Assembly: GCA_037481655.1 (NCBI GenBank)
Contig: JBBFLF010000004.1
Span: 1-64,000 of the forward strand
Source: Desulfobaccales bacterium
GTDB lineage: Bacteria; Desulfobacterota; Desulfobaccia; Desulfobaccales; 0-14-0-80-60-11
DNA length: 64,000 nucleotides
Direction: 5' to 3'
Part shown: piece after piece, positions 1-9,163 of the stretch
Layout of the letters: every line of letters starts with the position of its first letter
Numbering within the stretch: the stretch's first letter is position 1
The notes under the pieces: generated by a model
The model's input: the letters and a program-made list of their open reading frames with translations, nothing else
Database searches by the model: none
What the model was told of the DNA's origin: nothing
Position numbers and translations under genes: made by a program

Positions 1-636
1 CCTCCCGAACCCGCCCCGGCCCGGCCTGCCGCCGCCCCTGCCACGCCCTACGACCTGGAGCGGGACCCCCAGGTGCAACACCTCCTTTCCCGCTGCCCGG
101 CCCTGCGGGAGGTGGTGGCCCGCCTCAGCCGCACCGGCACCGTCTCCCGGGACGAAACCCAGGTCCTCATCCACACCCTGGGCCACCTGGACCACGGCCC
201 CCAGGCGGTGAACGAGCTCTTCCAGCGCTGCACCAACGCCGACCCCGCCCTCTTCCTCAAATCCCGCCTCAAGGGCCACCCCATGAGCTGCCCCAAAATC
301 CGCCACCGCCTGCCCGAACTCACCCAGGCCGTGGACTGCTCCTGCACCTTCGACCTCACCTCCAACCTCTACCCCACCCCCCTGCTGCACCTCCAGTCCC
401 TGGGCCACCCCACCCCCCTGGGCCTCACCCTGGACTCCACCCGCTTCCAGACCCTCCTTTCCGACTACCTCAAACTCCGCCAGCAACTCCGGGAAATGGA
501 ACAGCTCCGCCAACGCTACGAGGAACAACTGGCCCAGGTCTTTAAGGACGCCGGCGTCTCCGAACTCAAAACCCCCGTGGGCACCCTGCGCCTCAAAACC
601 GATAACGGCCGTCTTATTTTTGTCCTGGAGTTCTGA
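1..636 (+). CDS. CRISPR-associated primase-polymerase-like protein, C-terminal part (5' truncated by window)
   Basis: The frame is open from base 1 to a TGA at 634-636, so only the last 211 residues are seen. After a Pro/Ala-rich linker (residues 1-16) comes a helical region with five cysteines, at residues 32, 77, 97, 113 and 115; the last two form DCSC. This spacing, with the surrounding LREVV, HTLGHL, NADP and MSCPKIR segments, resembles the PriL-like Fe-S domain found at the C-terminus of CRISPR-associated primase-polymerases (CAPP). A coiled-coil tail follows (about 155-185). It lies 153 bp upstream of cas1 on the same strand, which fits an adaptation-linked role. The catalytic Prim-Pol domain would lie left of the window, so the family call is a recollection-based inference. 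Confidence 0.7.
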   Translation, partial: PPEPAPARPAAAPATPYDLERDPQVQHLLSRCPALREVVARLSRTGTVSRDETQVLIHTLGHLDHGPQAVNELFQRCTNADPALFLKSRLKGHPMSCPKIRHRLPELTQAVDCSCTFDLTSNLYPTPLLHLQSLGHPTPLGLTLDSTRFQTLLSDYLKLRQQLREMEQLRQRYEEQLAQVFKDAGVSELKTPVGTLRLKTDNGRLIFVLEF

Positions 637-637
637 T

Positions 638-768
638 GAGGGGAGGGCCGGGGGAGCGGTGGCTCCCCCGCCCTCCCCTCACACTCCCCTCCCCACCCCC
701 TTTATGGGGTTGGGGGAGAGGGCCCGGGAGAGGGGGCAGGGGTCCACGACCCCTGGCCCCCTCTCCCG
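638..768 (+). repeat. Three-hairpin G/C-rich intergenic element, copy A
   Basis: Three consecutive inverted repeats fill the gap between the primase-like gene and cas1: 638-680, 684-720 and 725-768. The last has arms of GGGAGAGGGGGCAGGGG type around a CCAC loop. The central and right parts recur in the same order near 20690 (inverted), 35450, 38339 and 48349 (inverted). It may act as a terminator or as a REP/MITE-like mobile repeat. Confidence 0.75.
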
Positions 769-777
769 GATCTCTTC

Positions 778-783
778 TATAAT
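778..783 (+). promoter_or_regulatory. Possible -10 element directly upstream of cas1
   Basis: A perfect TATAAT sits only 6 bases before the cas1 ATG (790). If used, transcription would start at or next to the start codon and give a leaderless message. No convincing -35 is seen, because the preceding bases belong to hairpin 3 of element A. Confidence 0.35.
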
Positions 784-789
784 GACCCC

Positions 790-1836
790 ATGGCCATCCT
801 GTATGTCACGGATCAGGGGGCGGTGCTCACCAAGCGGGGCAACCGTCTGGTGGTGGAGAAGCAGGGCAAAGTCATTCACTGGCTCCATGCCTTCCGGGTG
901 GAGCAGGTGATTCTTTTGGGCAATGTCAGTCTCTCTCCGACGGCCGTGGCCTTTCTTTTGGCCCAGGGCATTGATACGGTTTTCCTGTCGTATTACGGCA
1001 AGTATCGGGGTCGGCTGGTGGCGCATTTGGGGAAGAACATTGAGCTGCGCCGCCGGCAGTTCGCCCGGCTTGCCGACCCCGCCTTTGCCCTGTCTCTGGC
1101 CCGGGCCTGTGTGGCCGCCAAGATCGACAACTGCCGGGTGCTGTTGCGTCGCCAGAACCGGGAGCTCCAGAGCGACGCCGTCACCCAGGTCTTGCATCAG
1201 CTCCGGGTCCTGGGCCGCAAGGCCGCGGCCGCCGACAGCCTGGAGACCCTCCTGGGCCTGGAGGGCAGCGCCGCCGCCGCCTATTTTGGCGCCTTCCCCC
1301 ATCTCCTGAAAAACCCCGATCTCCCCTTTGAGGGCCGCAGCCGACGCCCGCCCCGGGACCCGGTGAACGTCCTCCTCTCTTTGGGCTACACCTTCCTGGC
1401 CAACACCGTGCACACCCAGGTGATGACCGCCGGCCTGGACCCGTATCTGGGCGCCCTGCACCAGCCCGAGTACGGCCGCCCCTCCCTGGTCCTGGACCTC
1501 ATGGAGGAGTTCCGCCCCGTGCTGGTGGATTCCCTGGTCATTTCCCTGGTGAACCGCCGCATCATCCGCCCCGGCGACTTCTTCCGCCCCGAGGAGCAGG
1601 AGCCCGCCGCCTTCGACTTCGCCGCCCCGCCCGTGAAGGAGGGCTACCCCATCCTCCTGGCCCACACCGGCATGAAGAAGCTCATCCTCCACTTCGAGCG
1701 CCGCCTGGCCAGCCGCATCCTCTACCTCCCCCAGGCCCGGCGCCTCAGTTTCCGGGACGTCATCCTGGCCCAGGTGCGGGCCTTCATCCGGGCCCTGGAG
1801 GAGGACGTCCCCTACCAGCCCTTTCTCGTGCGCTGA
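790..1836 (+). CDS. cas1: CRISPR-associated endonuclease Cas1
   Basis: 348 residues, usual for Cas1, the metal-dependent integrase subunit of the spacer-acquisition complex. The N-terminal beta domain (about 1-90) is followed by the helical catalytic domain. The expected metal ligands are visible: Glu158 in [12 protein letters not shown], His224 in [13 protein letters not shown] and the acidic pair in DLMEEFRP (239-240). No RT or other domain is fused to it. The ATG at 790 has no clear Shine-Dalgarno, consistent with the possible leaderless start. cas2 begins 7 bp after its stop, so the two are co-transcribed. Confidence 0.96.
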   Translation: MAILYVTDQGAVLTKRGNRLVVEKQGKVIHWLHAFRVEQVILLGNVSLSPTAVAFLLAQGIDTVFLSYYGKYRGRLVAHLGKNIELRRRQFARLADPAFALSLARACVAAKIDNCRVLLRRQNRELQSDAVTQVLHQLRVLGRKAAAADSLETLLGLEGSAAAAYFGAFPHLLKNPDLPFEGRSRRPPRDPVNVLLSLGYTFLANTVHTQVMTAGLDPYLGALHQPEYGRPSLVLDLMEEFRPVLVDSLVISLVNRRIIRPGDFFRPEEQEPAAFDFAAPPVKEGYPILLAHTGMKKLILHFERRLASRILYLPQARRLSFRDVILAQVRAFIRALEEDVPYQPFLVR

Positions 1837-1843
1837 GGTGATC

Positions 1844-2119
1844 ATGTTTGTCGTGGTGAGCTACGACGTCGTGGATGACCGCCGCCGCCTCAAGGTGGCC
1901 AAAGCCCTCACCGACTACGGCCGCCGGGTCCAGAAGAGCGTCTTTGAGTGCGACCTGGACGAGCGCCGCTACCTCAGGCTCAAGGAGACCCTGGACCGCC
2001 TCATTGACCACGAGGAGGACAGCGTGCGTTACTACCAGCTCTGCCCCCGCTGCCGCCGGGCCGTGGAGGTGAGCGGCTGGGGCAGCCTCACGGAAGAGGA
2101 GGAGGTGGTCATCGTTTGA
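1844..2119 (+). CDS. cas2: CRISPR-associated endoribonuclease-like protein Cas2
   Basis: 91 residues with the ferredoxin-like Cas2 pattern: a first strand [13 protein letters not shown] carrying the conserved Asp, then [13 protein letters not shown]. It dimerises between two Cas1 dimers in the integrase complex. A CxxC (LCPRC) sits near the C-terminus. The ATG at 1844 is preferred over GTG at 1838 because GAGG lies 5 bases upstream of the ATG. The CRISPR leader begins immediately after the stop. Confidence 0.95.
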   Translation: MFVVVSYDVVDDRRRLKVAKALTDYGRRVQKSVFECDLDERRYLRLKETLDRLIDHEEDSVRYYQLCPRCRRAVEVSGWGSLTEEEEVVIV

Positions 2120-2403
2120 GATGCCAAAAAACCCTTGACACTCACACGCCTGCCATATTACAAGGGAGAAAAGCCCCGGTGGCTATTCACAATGTCACAT
2201 ATGCGGGGATCTCCGGGCCCAAAGCTAAGTGGTTGAAATCCTTAGGTGGGGGGTCAATCATCCCCGCATCGGCAACTATATGGAATCATTGGCAAAATTT
2301 CATTTTGGCGAAAATGCCTCCCGGGGTTGGGGGGGTGGGGGGGGTGGGATCCCCGTTTTTGCCCCCGGAAAGCCGCGTGGCCTGCGGGCCCCAGGGGGCA
2401 GGG
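2120..2403 (+). promoter_or_regulatory. CRISPR leader
   Basis: This 284-bp non-coding stretch separates cas2 from the first repeat. It includes TTGACA at 2135-2140 with TATTAC at 2156-2161 (15-bp spacing) as a possible promoter, and a G-run at 2329-2347. Leader polarity is supported by the far end of the array, where the last repeat is degenerate. Confidence concerns its identity as the leader, not the promoter detail. Confidence 0.75.
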
Positions 2404-5400
2404 GTAGGAATCCTTGACCCGATTAGAGGGGATTGCGACCCTACCCGCACCAGGGGTTTTGATTGATTTCCTCGTAGGAATCCTTGACCCGATTAGAGGG
2501 GATTGCGACTTGGTTTTGAATTTGACGGCGAAATACATGGCAACCTGTAGGAATCCTTGACCCGATTAGAGGGGATTGCGACTTGATAGCTTCCTGCTCT
2601 TTGAGGTCCGACATAAGTGTGTAGGAATCCTTGACCCGATTAGAGGGGATTGCGACTCAACTCTGGTTTGCTAAACTTCTGGCGTAAAAGGTACGTAGGA
2701 ATCCTTGACCCGATTAGAGGGGATTGCGACCTAAACCCGGGAGTACCGGGCCACGGCGCTTTAGCAGTTTCTCCGTAGGAATCCTTGACCCGATTAGAGG
2801 GGATTGCGACCAGTAAGGCGTTTCCCTTTGCCTCAACCTTATAACGTTCGTAGGAATCCTTGACCCGATTAGAGGGGATTGCGACCTACCAGGGTTGATG
2901 TCCATCCACAGCCACACCTGAAAGTAGGAATCCTTGACCCGATTAGAGGGGATTGCGACCTAAGCTCCTGGTAGAGGTACCTAATGGCATCCTCTTCCGT
3001 AGGAATCCTTGACCCGATTAGAGGGGATTGCGACCGGGATGCGGCTCTAGTGGAAGCTGCATAATGTCATCGGGTAGGAATCCTTGACCCGATTAGAGGG
3101 GATTGCGACCGACTAACTGCCCGGATGGGTTAGTTAGCCCATCCGTGTAGGAATCCTTGACCCGATTAGAGGGGATTGCGACTTCAATCCCACACCGTTT
3201 GCAGTGCCACTTACTCATTTCGTAGGAATCCTTGACCCGATTAGAGGGGATTGCGACTCGGAGGACGAGTAGAAAAATTTTATGAACCCTTCCTTTTCGT
3301 AGGAATCCTTGACCCGATTAGAGGGGATTGCGACACAGGTGATGTGCTAGTTCGTGCAGGGTGGATATTATTGTAGGAATCCTTGACCCGATTAGAGGGG
3401 ATTGCGACCCAGCGTATCCTCATGGCTTGACCTCCGGCGGCAGGTAAGTAGGAATCCTTGACCCGATTAGAGGGGATTGCGACTCTCCACGAACGCGAAC
3501 AAGCGGCCGAGAATATCGGCCGTAGGAATCCTTGACCCGATTAGAGGGGATTGCGACAAAGTTCCCTTCCCCTCACAGGCATAGCAAGTTTCGTAGGAAT
3601 CCTTGACCCGATTAGAGGGGATTGCGACTAATCCAGAGTTCATCAGCCTTTTTCATCGCCCTTCTCCGTAGGAATCCTTGACCCGATTAGAGGGGATTGC
3701 GACATGGCCAGGTGTGCCGCAAGACACGTACTTTTTCCGAGTAGGAATCCTTGACCCGATTAGAGGGGATTGCGACGAAAATGACCATCACCCCAGCCCC
3801 TAAAACAGGGCTAGGGTAGGAATCCTTGACCCGATTAGAGGGGATTGCGACGTGAATGCCTCCAGGGACTGGGTAGAAGTTGGAGAGAGTAGGAATCCTT
3901 GACCCGATTAGAGGGGATTGCGACCTTATCCGTCATCTTATCGAAAGGTGCCGTCAACTTTAGTAGGAATCCTTGACCCGATTAGAGGGGATTGCGACCG
4001 TGGATTATGCATCCACACCCAAACACCACCATCACCCGTAGGAATCCTTGACCCGATTAGAGGGGATTGCGACCTGATGATCATCCGCACCAGCCATGGT
4101 AGGTCTTCATGTAGGAATCCTTGACCCGATTAGAGGGGATTGCGACACGAAACATACTCCTCAAACCACAAACCACCAGGGATACGTAGGAATCCTTGAC
4201 CCGATTAGAGGGGATTGCGACCAGGACGAAGGCGTCCAGGGCCTTGAAGGCTTCCTGCTCGTAGGAATCCTTGACCCGATTAGAGGGGATTGCGACTTCA
4301 TCCCACAATTCCAACATCTTGTGCAATCTTTCTTCGTAGGAATCCTTGACCCGATTAGAGGGGATTGCGACCACACAGGGCAACAGCCATCATCAAGATC
4401 GGGGTAATGGGTAGGAATCCTTGACCCGATTAGAGGGGATTGCGACCAGTTAGCGCAGAGCCAGCGGACCAGCACGCCGTAATCGGTAGGAATCCTTGAC
4501 CCGATTAGAGGGGATTGCGACCAATAGACCTGCACCAGACAATCAGGGTCGCACAGACCGTAGGAATCCTTGACCCGATTAGAGGGGATTGCGACTCCAA
4601 CCGCTCCACCTTAACCCGACGGAGTTCAAACCGTAGGAATCCTTGACCCGATTAGAGGGGATTGCGACCTACCAGGACGCGACACTGGCCATCCTTGTGC
4701 CGCACGTAGGAATCCTTGGCCCGATTAGAGGGGATTGCGACTAATCAATCGGCCGTTTTTGTCTTGACGGCATACCGTCAGTAGGAATCCTTGACCCGAT
4801 TAGAGGGGATTGCGACCTGAAGGTGTGGACGCCAACTTGCTTCACCCATTCAAGTAGGAATCCTTGACCCGATTAGAGGGGATTGCGACGGCGGCACAAA
4901 GGAAATATCCCGCCCAGAAAGACACGTAGGAATCCTTGACCCGATTAGAGGGGATTGCGACCAAACTTACGCATGGTACCTTTGGGCATAACAGCCTCCT
5001 TTGTAGGAATCCTTGACCCGATTAGAGGGGATTGCGACAACTTTTCCGCAATCTTTTCCACGATTTCCGACTTCCCTGGTAGGAATCCTTGACCCGATTA
5101 GAGGGGATTGCGACTTTTTCAAGATTGCGTTGTAACGATTCCCGAAGCCGGCTGTAGGAATCCTTGACCCGATTAGAGGGGATTGCGACCAATGGGGAAG
5201 CGTCGATCCCCACCCTGGTGAAGAGGCGTAGGAATCCTTGACCCGATTAGAGGGGATTGCGACTTTTTCAAGATTGCGTTGTAACGATTCCCGAAGCCGG
5301 CTGTAGGAATCCTTGACCCGATGAGAGGGGATTGCGACATAACGGCCTGGGCTTGTAGCTGTAATTATGCACTACCAGTAGGAATCCTTGACCCGATTAG

Positions 5401-6144
5401 AGGGGATTGCGACTCTTGGCGGCCCGATACCAGGCGCCCTGCACCTGATTGTAGGAATCCTTGACCCGATTAGAGGGGATTGCGACCCCATAGGGGCCGG
5501 TGTAGTAAGATGACATATTGGGTAGGAATCCTTGACCCGATTAGAGGGGATTGCGACCCGCCGGCACCCACTCAATAACCTCTTTTTTGATGATTGTAGG
5601 AATCCTTGACCCGATTAGAGGGGATTGCGACCCAAAGGGGCAGCCCTTCATCTACGCGGCTGGCCAAGTAGGAATCCTTGACCCGATTAGAGGGGATTGC
5701 GACGTTGCCCCACGCAGCATCCTGATGTTGCGGGAGAGTAGGAATCCTTGACCCGATTAGAGGGGATTGCGACTGTTGCGGGAGAACCCAGCAGCACGGC
5801 CGAGGGTTTCCGTAGGAATCCTTGACCCGATTAGAGGGGATTGCGACGAGGTACAGGCGGAGGGCCGCACAACCCTCCACCAGGTAGGAATCCTTGACCC
5901 GATTAGAGGGGATTGCGACCTTCTTGAGTTAGGTCTGGGGTGGGTGGCTTTTTTTTCTTGTAGGAATCCTTGACCCGATTAGAGGGGATTGCGACATAAA
6001 AAACCGGAGGGTCTTCGCTGGTGTCAATTACTCCGTAGGAATCCTTGACCCGATTAGAGGGGATTGCGACACTTCAACGACTTCATTCTTTTGAAAGGAA
6101 GAGGTATCGTAGGAATACTTGACCCGATGAGAGGGGACCGCCAC
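2404..6144 (+). CRISPR. CRISPR array, 51 repeats and 50 spacers
   Basis: A 36-bp repeat beginning GTAGGAATCC and ending GGATTGCGAC occurs 51 times with 34-44 bp spacers, mostly 37-39. AATCC (6-10) and GGATT (27-31) can form a short stem. Variant repeats are at 4706-4741 (A14 to G), 5303-5338 (T21 to G) and the strongly diverged terminal copy 6109-6144. Leader-side cas genes and a decayed distal repeat imply left-to-right transcription with an AUUGCGAC 5' handle, similar to AUUGAAAC handles of type I/III arrays. One spacer occurs twice (5115-5153 and 5264-5302). The spacers at 5704-5737 and 5774-5811 overlap by 12 nt. No spacer-free decay is seen, so the array looks active. Confidence 0.99.
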
Positions 6145-6215
6145 CGCAACCCAAACCCCGGCCTCCCGCCGGCTCCCAGACATACCCCCTCCCCTCTCCG
6201 CCAGCCCCGCCGCCA

Positions 6216-6244
6216 ATAAAAAAGGGAAGGCAGTCTGCCTTCCC
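6216..6244 (-). terminator. Rho-independent terminator of the proline-rich protein gene
   Basis: On the minus strand a 9-bp stem (GGGAAGGCA / TGCCTTCCC, 3-nt loop) is followed by a T-run, about 80 bp after the stop at 6327. The unlabelled 6145-6215 stretch beyond the array holds nothing recognisable. Confidence 0.85.
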
Positions 6245-6326
6245 TTCAGTGACCCCAGCCCCCTCTGTCGCTTGGGAGTTTCTCCTTAGGGCGCCGGGGC
6301 CGGAATGGCCCCCGAAAACCGGGCTT

Positions 6327-8636
6327 TTACGGCGTCGGCCAGTCCCCTCCGACCCGGCCCTCCCTGAGATCCCGCCGGTAGGCCTCCAGCTTCTCATCCC
6401 ACTCCGGCGTGTTCAGGGCGTTGTACTCCTCCTGGGAGAGCCGCCCGCTGTTCAAGAGACGTTCCCGGTAAATGATGTCGATCTGCCGCTGCCGGGCCTC
6501 CTTTTCCCGGCGCAGCTGCTCGAGGCGCTGCTGTTTGGTCAGGGCCGCGCCGGCCCCCTGGAGATTGGGGTCCACCGGCTCGTTCATCACCCGGTTGAGG
6601 CGGTCTTCATATTCCTGCTCGATCTGCCTCTTCCGCTGCTCCTGCCATCTGGCCTTCTCCGCCTTGGATTTCTCCGTGGCCGGATTGTAGACCGTGGGGG
6701 TGAGCAAGGGGGATTGGTCCCTCACGTCAGGGTATTGGAAAAGCTGGTCCATTTGCTTGGGGTTCCATTTGGAGGAGTGATGGGTGTTCAGGATATGGGA
6801 GGCGGCGGCGGGGTCTTCCCGGCTCAGCTCCAAAAGCCGCCGGTTCTCCTCCTGAAAGGACTGATGGACATTCTTCAGCAGTTCCTTGTCCTTGGCTCTT
6901 TCAGCGGGTTCATTGTTCAGATATTCCCTGATATTTGCACTGTTGGACAACAACAGGGCATGCGTGAGGAACAACCTTTCCAGGTCTCTTTCCCGTCTCC
7001 TGACCTCCTCCCGGTCGCCCCGGGCCTCCGCCTCCCCGATGGCCTCAGAAAGCCTCTGGATCTTTCTCTCGGTGATATTTATGCCTTCCTGGAGGTGCGT
7101 GAGTCGCCGCTCGGACTCCGCCCGGTGGCGGTCATGCCATTTGTCGATGGCCGTCTCCAGCTCCTTGATTTTCTGGTCGAACTGCTTCTCCAGGTTCTGG
7201 AGCCCTGTGACCACCTGGTTCCGCTTCTTCTCCATGGCCCGGTCCCGGGTGGGGGCGGAGGCCCCGGAGGGCTTCCCCGGGGAGGAGACCCCGGCCCCGG
7301 CCCGCTGTCCGGAGCTCACTCCGGCGCCGCCCGGGGGACCGCTGGGGCTTCCCGCCTCCGGCAGCACGGCGGGGGGACGGACATTGGTATAAGGGTCGGA
7401 AGGGGTGCCGCTCCCCCAGATGCGGTCTCCGAAGGGCTTGCCGGGGTCCTGATAGTCCCGGTAAGGGTCGGAGGCGGTGCCGGTCCCCCAGTAGGGCTTC
7501 TCCCCTATCTTCTTCCCCCCCTGATCATAGACATTGAGCTTCCCGGTGGGCGGCGGCAGACGGCCGGGGCCGGGCGCGGTGGCCACCCCGCTTTTGGGAG
7601 GGGCCACCGGAGGCGGCGCGGTGGCCACTCCGCTTTTAGGCGGGGCCACGGGCGGCGGCGGGCTCTTGGGAGGGGGGGTGACCTGCCTGACGGAGGAGCC
7701 GGGCGCCGGGCCGGAGGGCGGGGCGGGGGAAGTGGGCGCCTTTTTGGTGGTGGCCGGGGCGCTGCCGCCGCTTTTGCGCTCATAGTTCTCGAGGAAGCTG
7801 ATCTCCCGCCTCAGCTTCTCGATCTGGGCGTCCCGGTCCTTGACAAAGCGGCCGTTGCCCGTGGTGTAGTATTCCAGGGCCTCCTTGGCGGCTTTCAGGC
7901 GGCTGTAGGTCTCGGAGGGGGAGGCCGGGGGTTTGGGCCCCCCGGAGGGCGTCGTTGCGGTGGCGGCTCCGCTGGAGCTGCCCGAGGGTGCCGCCCCCTT
8001 GGCGCTGCTGCCGGGGGCAGGGGTGGACTTGGGGGCGGCCGGGCCCGGGGCTGCCGGAGGTGAGGCCTGCTGATAATAGACGGGCGGGGAGCTCGGGCGG
8101 CCCGGGCTACCGGGAGGGGAGACGGGCCGTTTGGCTCCCGGAGGGGCACCCTGGGGTCCGGCCGTGGTTACCGCGGTCCTGCCGGGCGGCGCGCTGAGGG
8201 TAGGCGGAGCCGTTTGGCGGCCGGTCCGGCCCGGACTCCCGCCACCCGGCGGGCCGGGCGGCAGCGGGCCCTGGGATTTAACCTGGGGAGTTCCCGGCTG
8301 CCCCGGTCTGGGGGGAGGCGCGGTCTGCCTGACCGCCGGCGGGGAGCCGGGCCGCTGCACCTGCGGAGGGGGTTTCGGCCGGTCCTGCGGCGGGCGGGGA
8401 GTCCCCTGCCGGGTCTGGGAGCCCGGCAGGCCGGAAGGCGGCTGAGCATCTTTCCGGGTTTTGGCTTTGGGTTCAGCCTGAGGGACCGACGGAGGCGGTT
8501 GGGTCTGAAGTTGACCGGAAGGCGGCCGCCCCGGTAGCCCCTGCGGGGACGAAACCTGGGCCCCGGCTGGGCCGATGAGAAGCAGGGTTCCCAGGACTGC
8601 TGCCACCCTTCGAAGGAACAAGCCGATTCCGCCCAC
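6327..8636 (-). CDS. Exported proline-rich protein with C-terminal coiled coil
   Basis: 769 residues; I do not recognise a named family. The N-terminus (RRVAAVLGTLLLIGPAGA) is a Sec signal peptide cleaved near residue 26. Residues 27-467 are Pro/Gly/Ser/Ala-rich low complexity with a tandem PPPVAPPKSGVATA unit and two W-G-x-G-T-x-SDPY motifs. Residues 468-769 are charged and helical (EKQFDQKIKELETAIDKW, RREKEARQRQIDIIYRERL), typical of long coiled coils. The start is GTG at 8636 with GGAG four bases upstream, a short spacing, so the start is not firm. A strong terminator follows at 6216-6244. A cell-wall-spanning or surface structural role is possible but unproven. Confidence 0.75.
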   Translation of the reverse strand: MGGIGLFLRRVAAVLGTLLLIGPAGAQVSSPQGLPGRPPSGQLQTQPPPSVPQAEPKAKTRKDAQPPSGLPGSQTRQGTPRPPQDRPKPPPQVQRPGSPPAVRQTAPPPRPGQPGTPQVKSQGPLPPGPPGGGSPGRTGRQTAPPTLSAPPGRTAVTTAGPQGAPPGAKRPVSPPGSPGRPSSPPVYYQQASPPAAPGPAAPKSTPAPGSSAKGAAPSGSSSGAATATTPSGGPKPPASPSETYSRLKAAKEALEYYTTGNGRFVKDRDAQIEKLRREISFLENYERKSGGSAPATTKKAPTSPAPPSGPAPGSSVRQVTPPPKSPPPPVAPPKSGVATAPPPVAPPKSGVATAPGPGRLPPPTGKLNVYDQGGKKIGEKPYWGTGTASDPYRDYQDPGKPFGDRIWGSGTPSDPYTNVRPPAVLPEAGSPSGPPGGAGVSSGQRAGAGVSSPGKPSGASAPTRDRAMEKKRNQVVTGLQNLEKQFDQKIKELETAIDKWHDRHRAESERRLTHLQEGINITERKIQRLSEAIGEAEARGDREEVRRRERDLERLFLTHALLLSNSANIREYLNNEPAERAKDKELLKNVHQSFQEENRRLLELSREDPAAASHILNTHHSSKWNPKQMDQLFQYPDVRDQSPLLTPTVYNPATEKSKAEKARWQEQRKRQIEQEYEDRLNRVMNEPVDPNLQGAGAALTKQQRLEQLRREKEARQRQIDIIYRERLLNSGRLSQEEYNALNTPEWDEKLEAYRRDLREGRVGGDWPTP

Positions 8637-9163
8637 CTTTCTCCGCTCCTTTCCGGCTTCGCCCGGACCTCCGTTCCGGGGACTGCCCGCCCGTCTTTTT
8701 CCCCTTCGGCCACTCCACGAGGAATATTAAGCCGGGGATTATTTGCCCTTCTTTAAGCCGACTCCGGCAGCACCTTCCCTTAGCCTGCATCCTGTCCTTC
8801 CTTGGGCTCCCATCATCGCATAGAACCCGGCCCGTGCCAACTTTATTTTGTTTAAGAGGGAAAAAGGGGTGAAAGAACTATGGTGGCCAGTGCCCGCCAG
8901 GCCCCTTGGGACGCTGAGCGCGGGTCACCGGCCCGCGTCGCCGGCAGCGACCCGGGTCCCTCCCACCTCCACATTTTTCCGGGGACATTGCGCTTCTTGT
9001 TTGAGGCATTATTTATGACATCAGAAGCGGCTCTCACTTCCCACCTCGGCGCCGCAAAGCGGTGCGTCAAGGCGCGCCGAGCCTGTCCCTCTCTTTAACC
9101 CCCAGCCTTGCCGACGGCATTTACCCCGGTCACCTTATCCAACCCCGTTAGAGGAGGACGCCC
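8637..9163. other. Divergent intergenic region
   Basis: 527 bp between divergent genes. I see no credible gene. A weak -35/-10 pair (TTGCGC, 16-bp gap, TATTTA, around 8988-9015) could serve the hydrolase gene. The short open frames here have no good start or family resemblance. Confidence 0.4.

Noticed and set aside
679-1845. 388-codon minus-strand frame opposite cas1
   Set aside because: Antisense shadow of a well-matched Cas1 gene in high-GC DNA; no family features or ribosome-binding site.
2116-2466. 116-codon frame through the CRISPR leader
   Set aside because: Runs into the first repeat and ends in repeat-encoded residues; no family resemblance.
3110-3146. Inverted repeat GGATGGG...CCCATCC inside a spacer, considered as a terminator-derived spacer
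   Set aside because: It is also open as TDGLTNPSGQLV on the minus strand, so a coding origin is just as likely.
4222-4260. Possible self-targeting spacer: 15-nt match (GTCCAGGGCCTTGAA) to 11457-11471 in the DUF362 gene
   Set aside because: Only 15 of 39 nt match, and GC-rich codon strings make such matches likely by chance within 64 kb.
3918-5973. Open frames of 60-124 codons on both strands across the CRISPR array
   Set aside because: The repeat itself has no stop in several frames (it reads VGILDPIRGDCD on one strand and VAIPSNRVKDSY on the other); these are translations of repeats and spacers.
6249-8063. 604-codon plus-strand frame opposite the proline-rich protein
   Set aside because: Low-complexity antisense of CCN/GGN codons; overlaps the terminator at 6216-6244 and lacks a start context.
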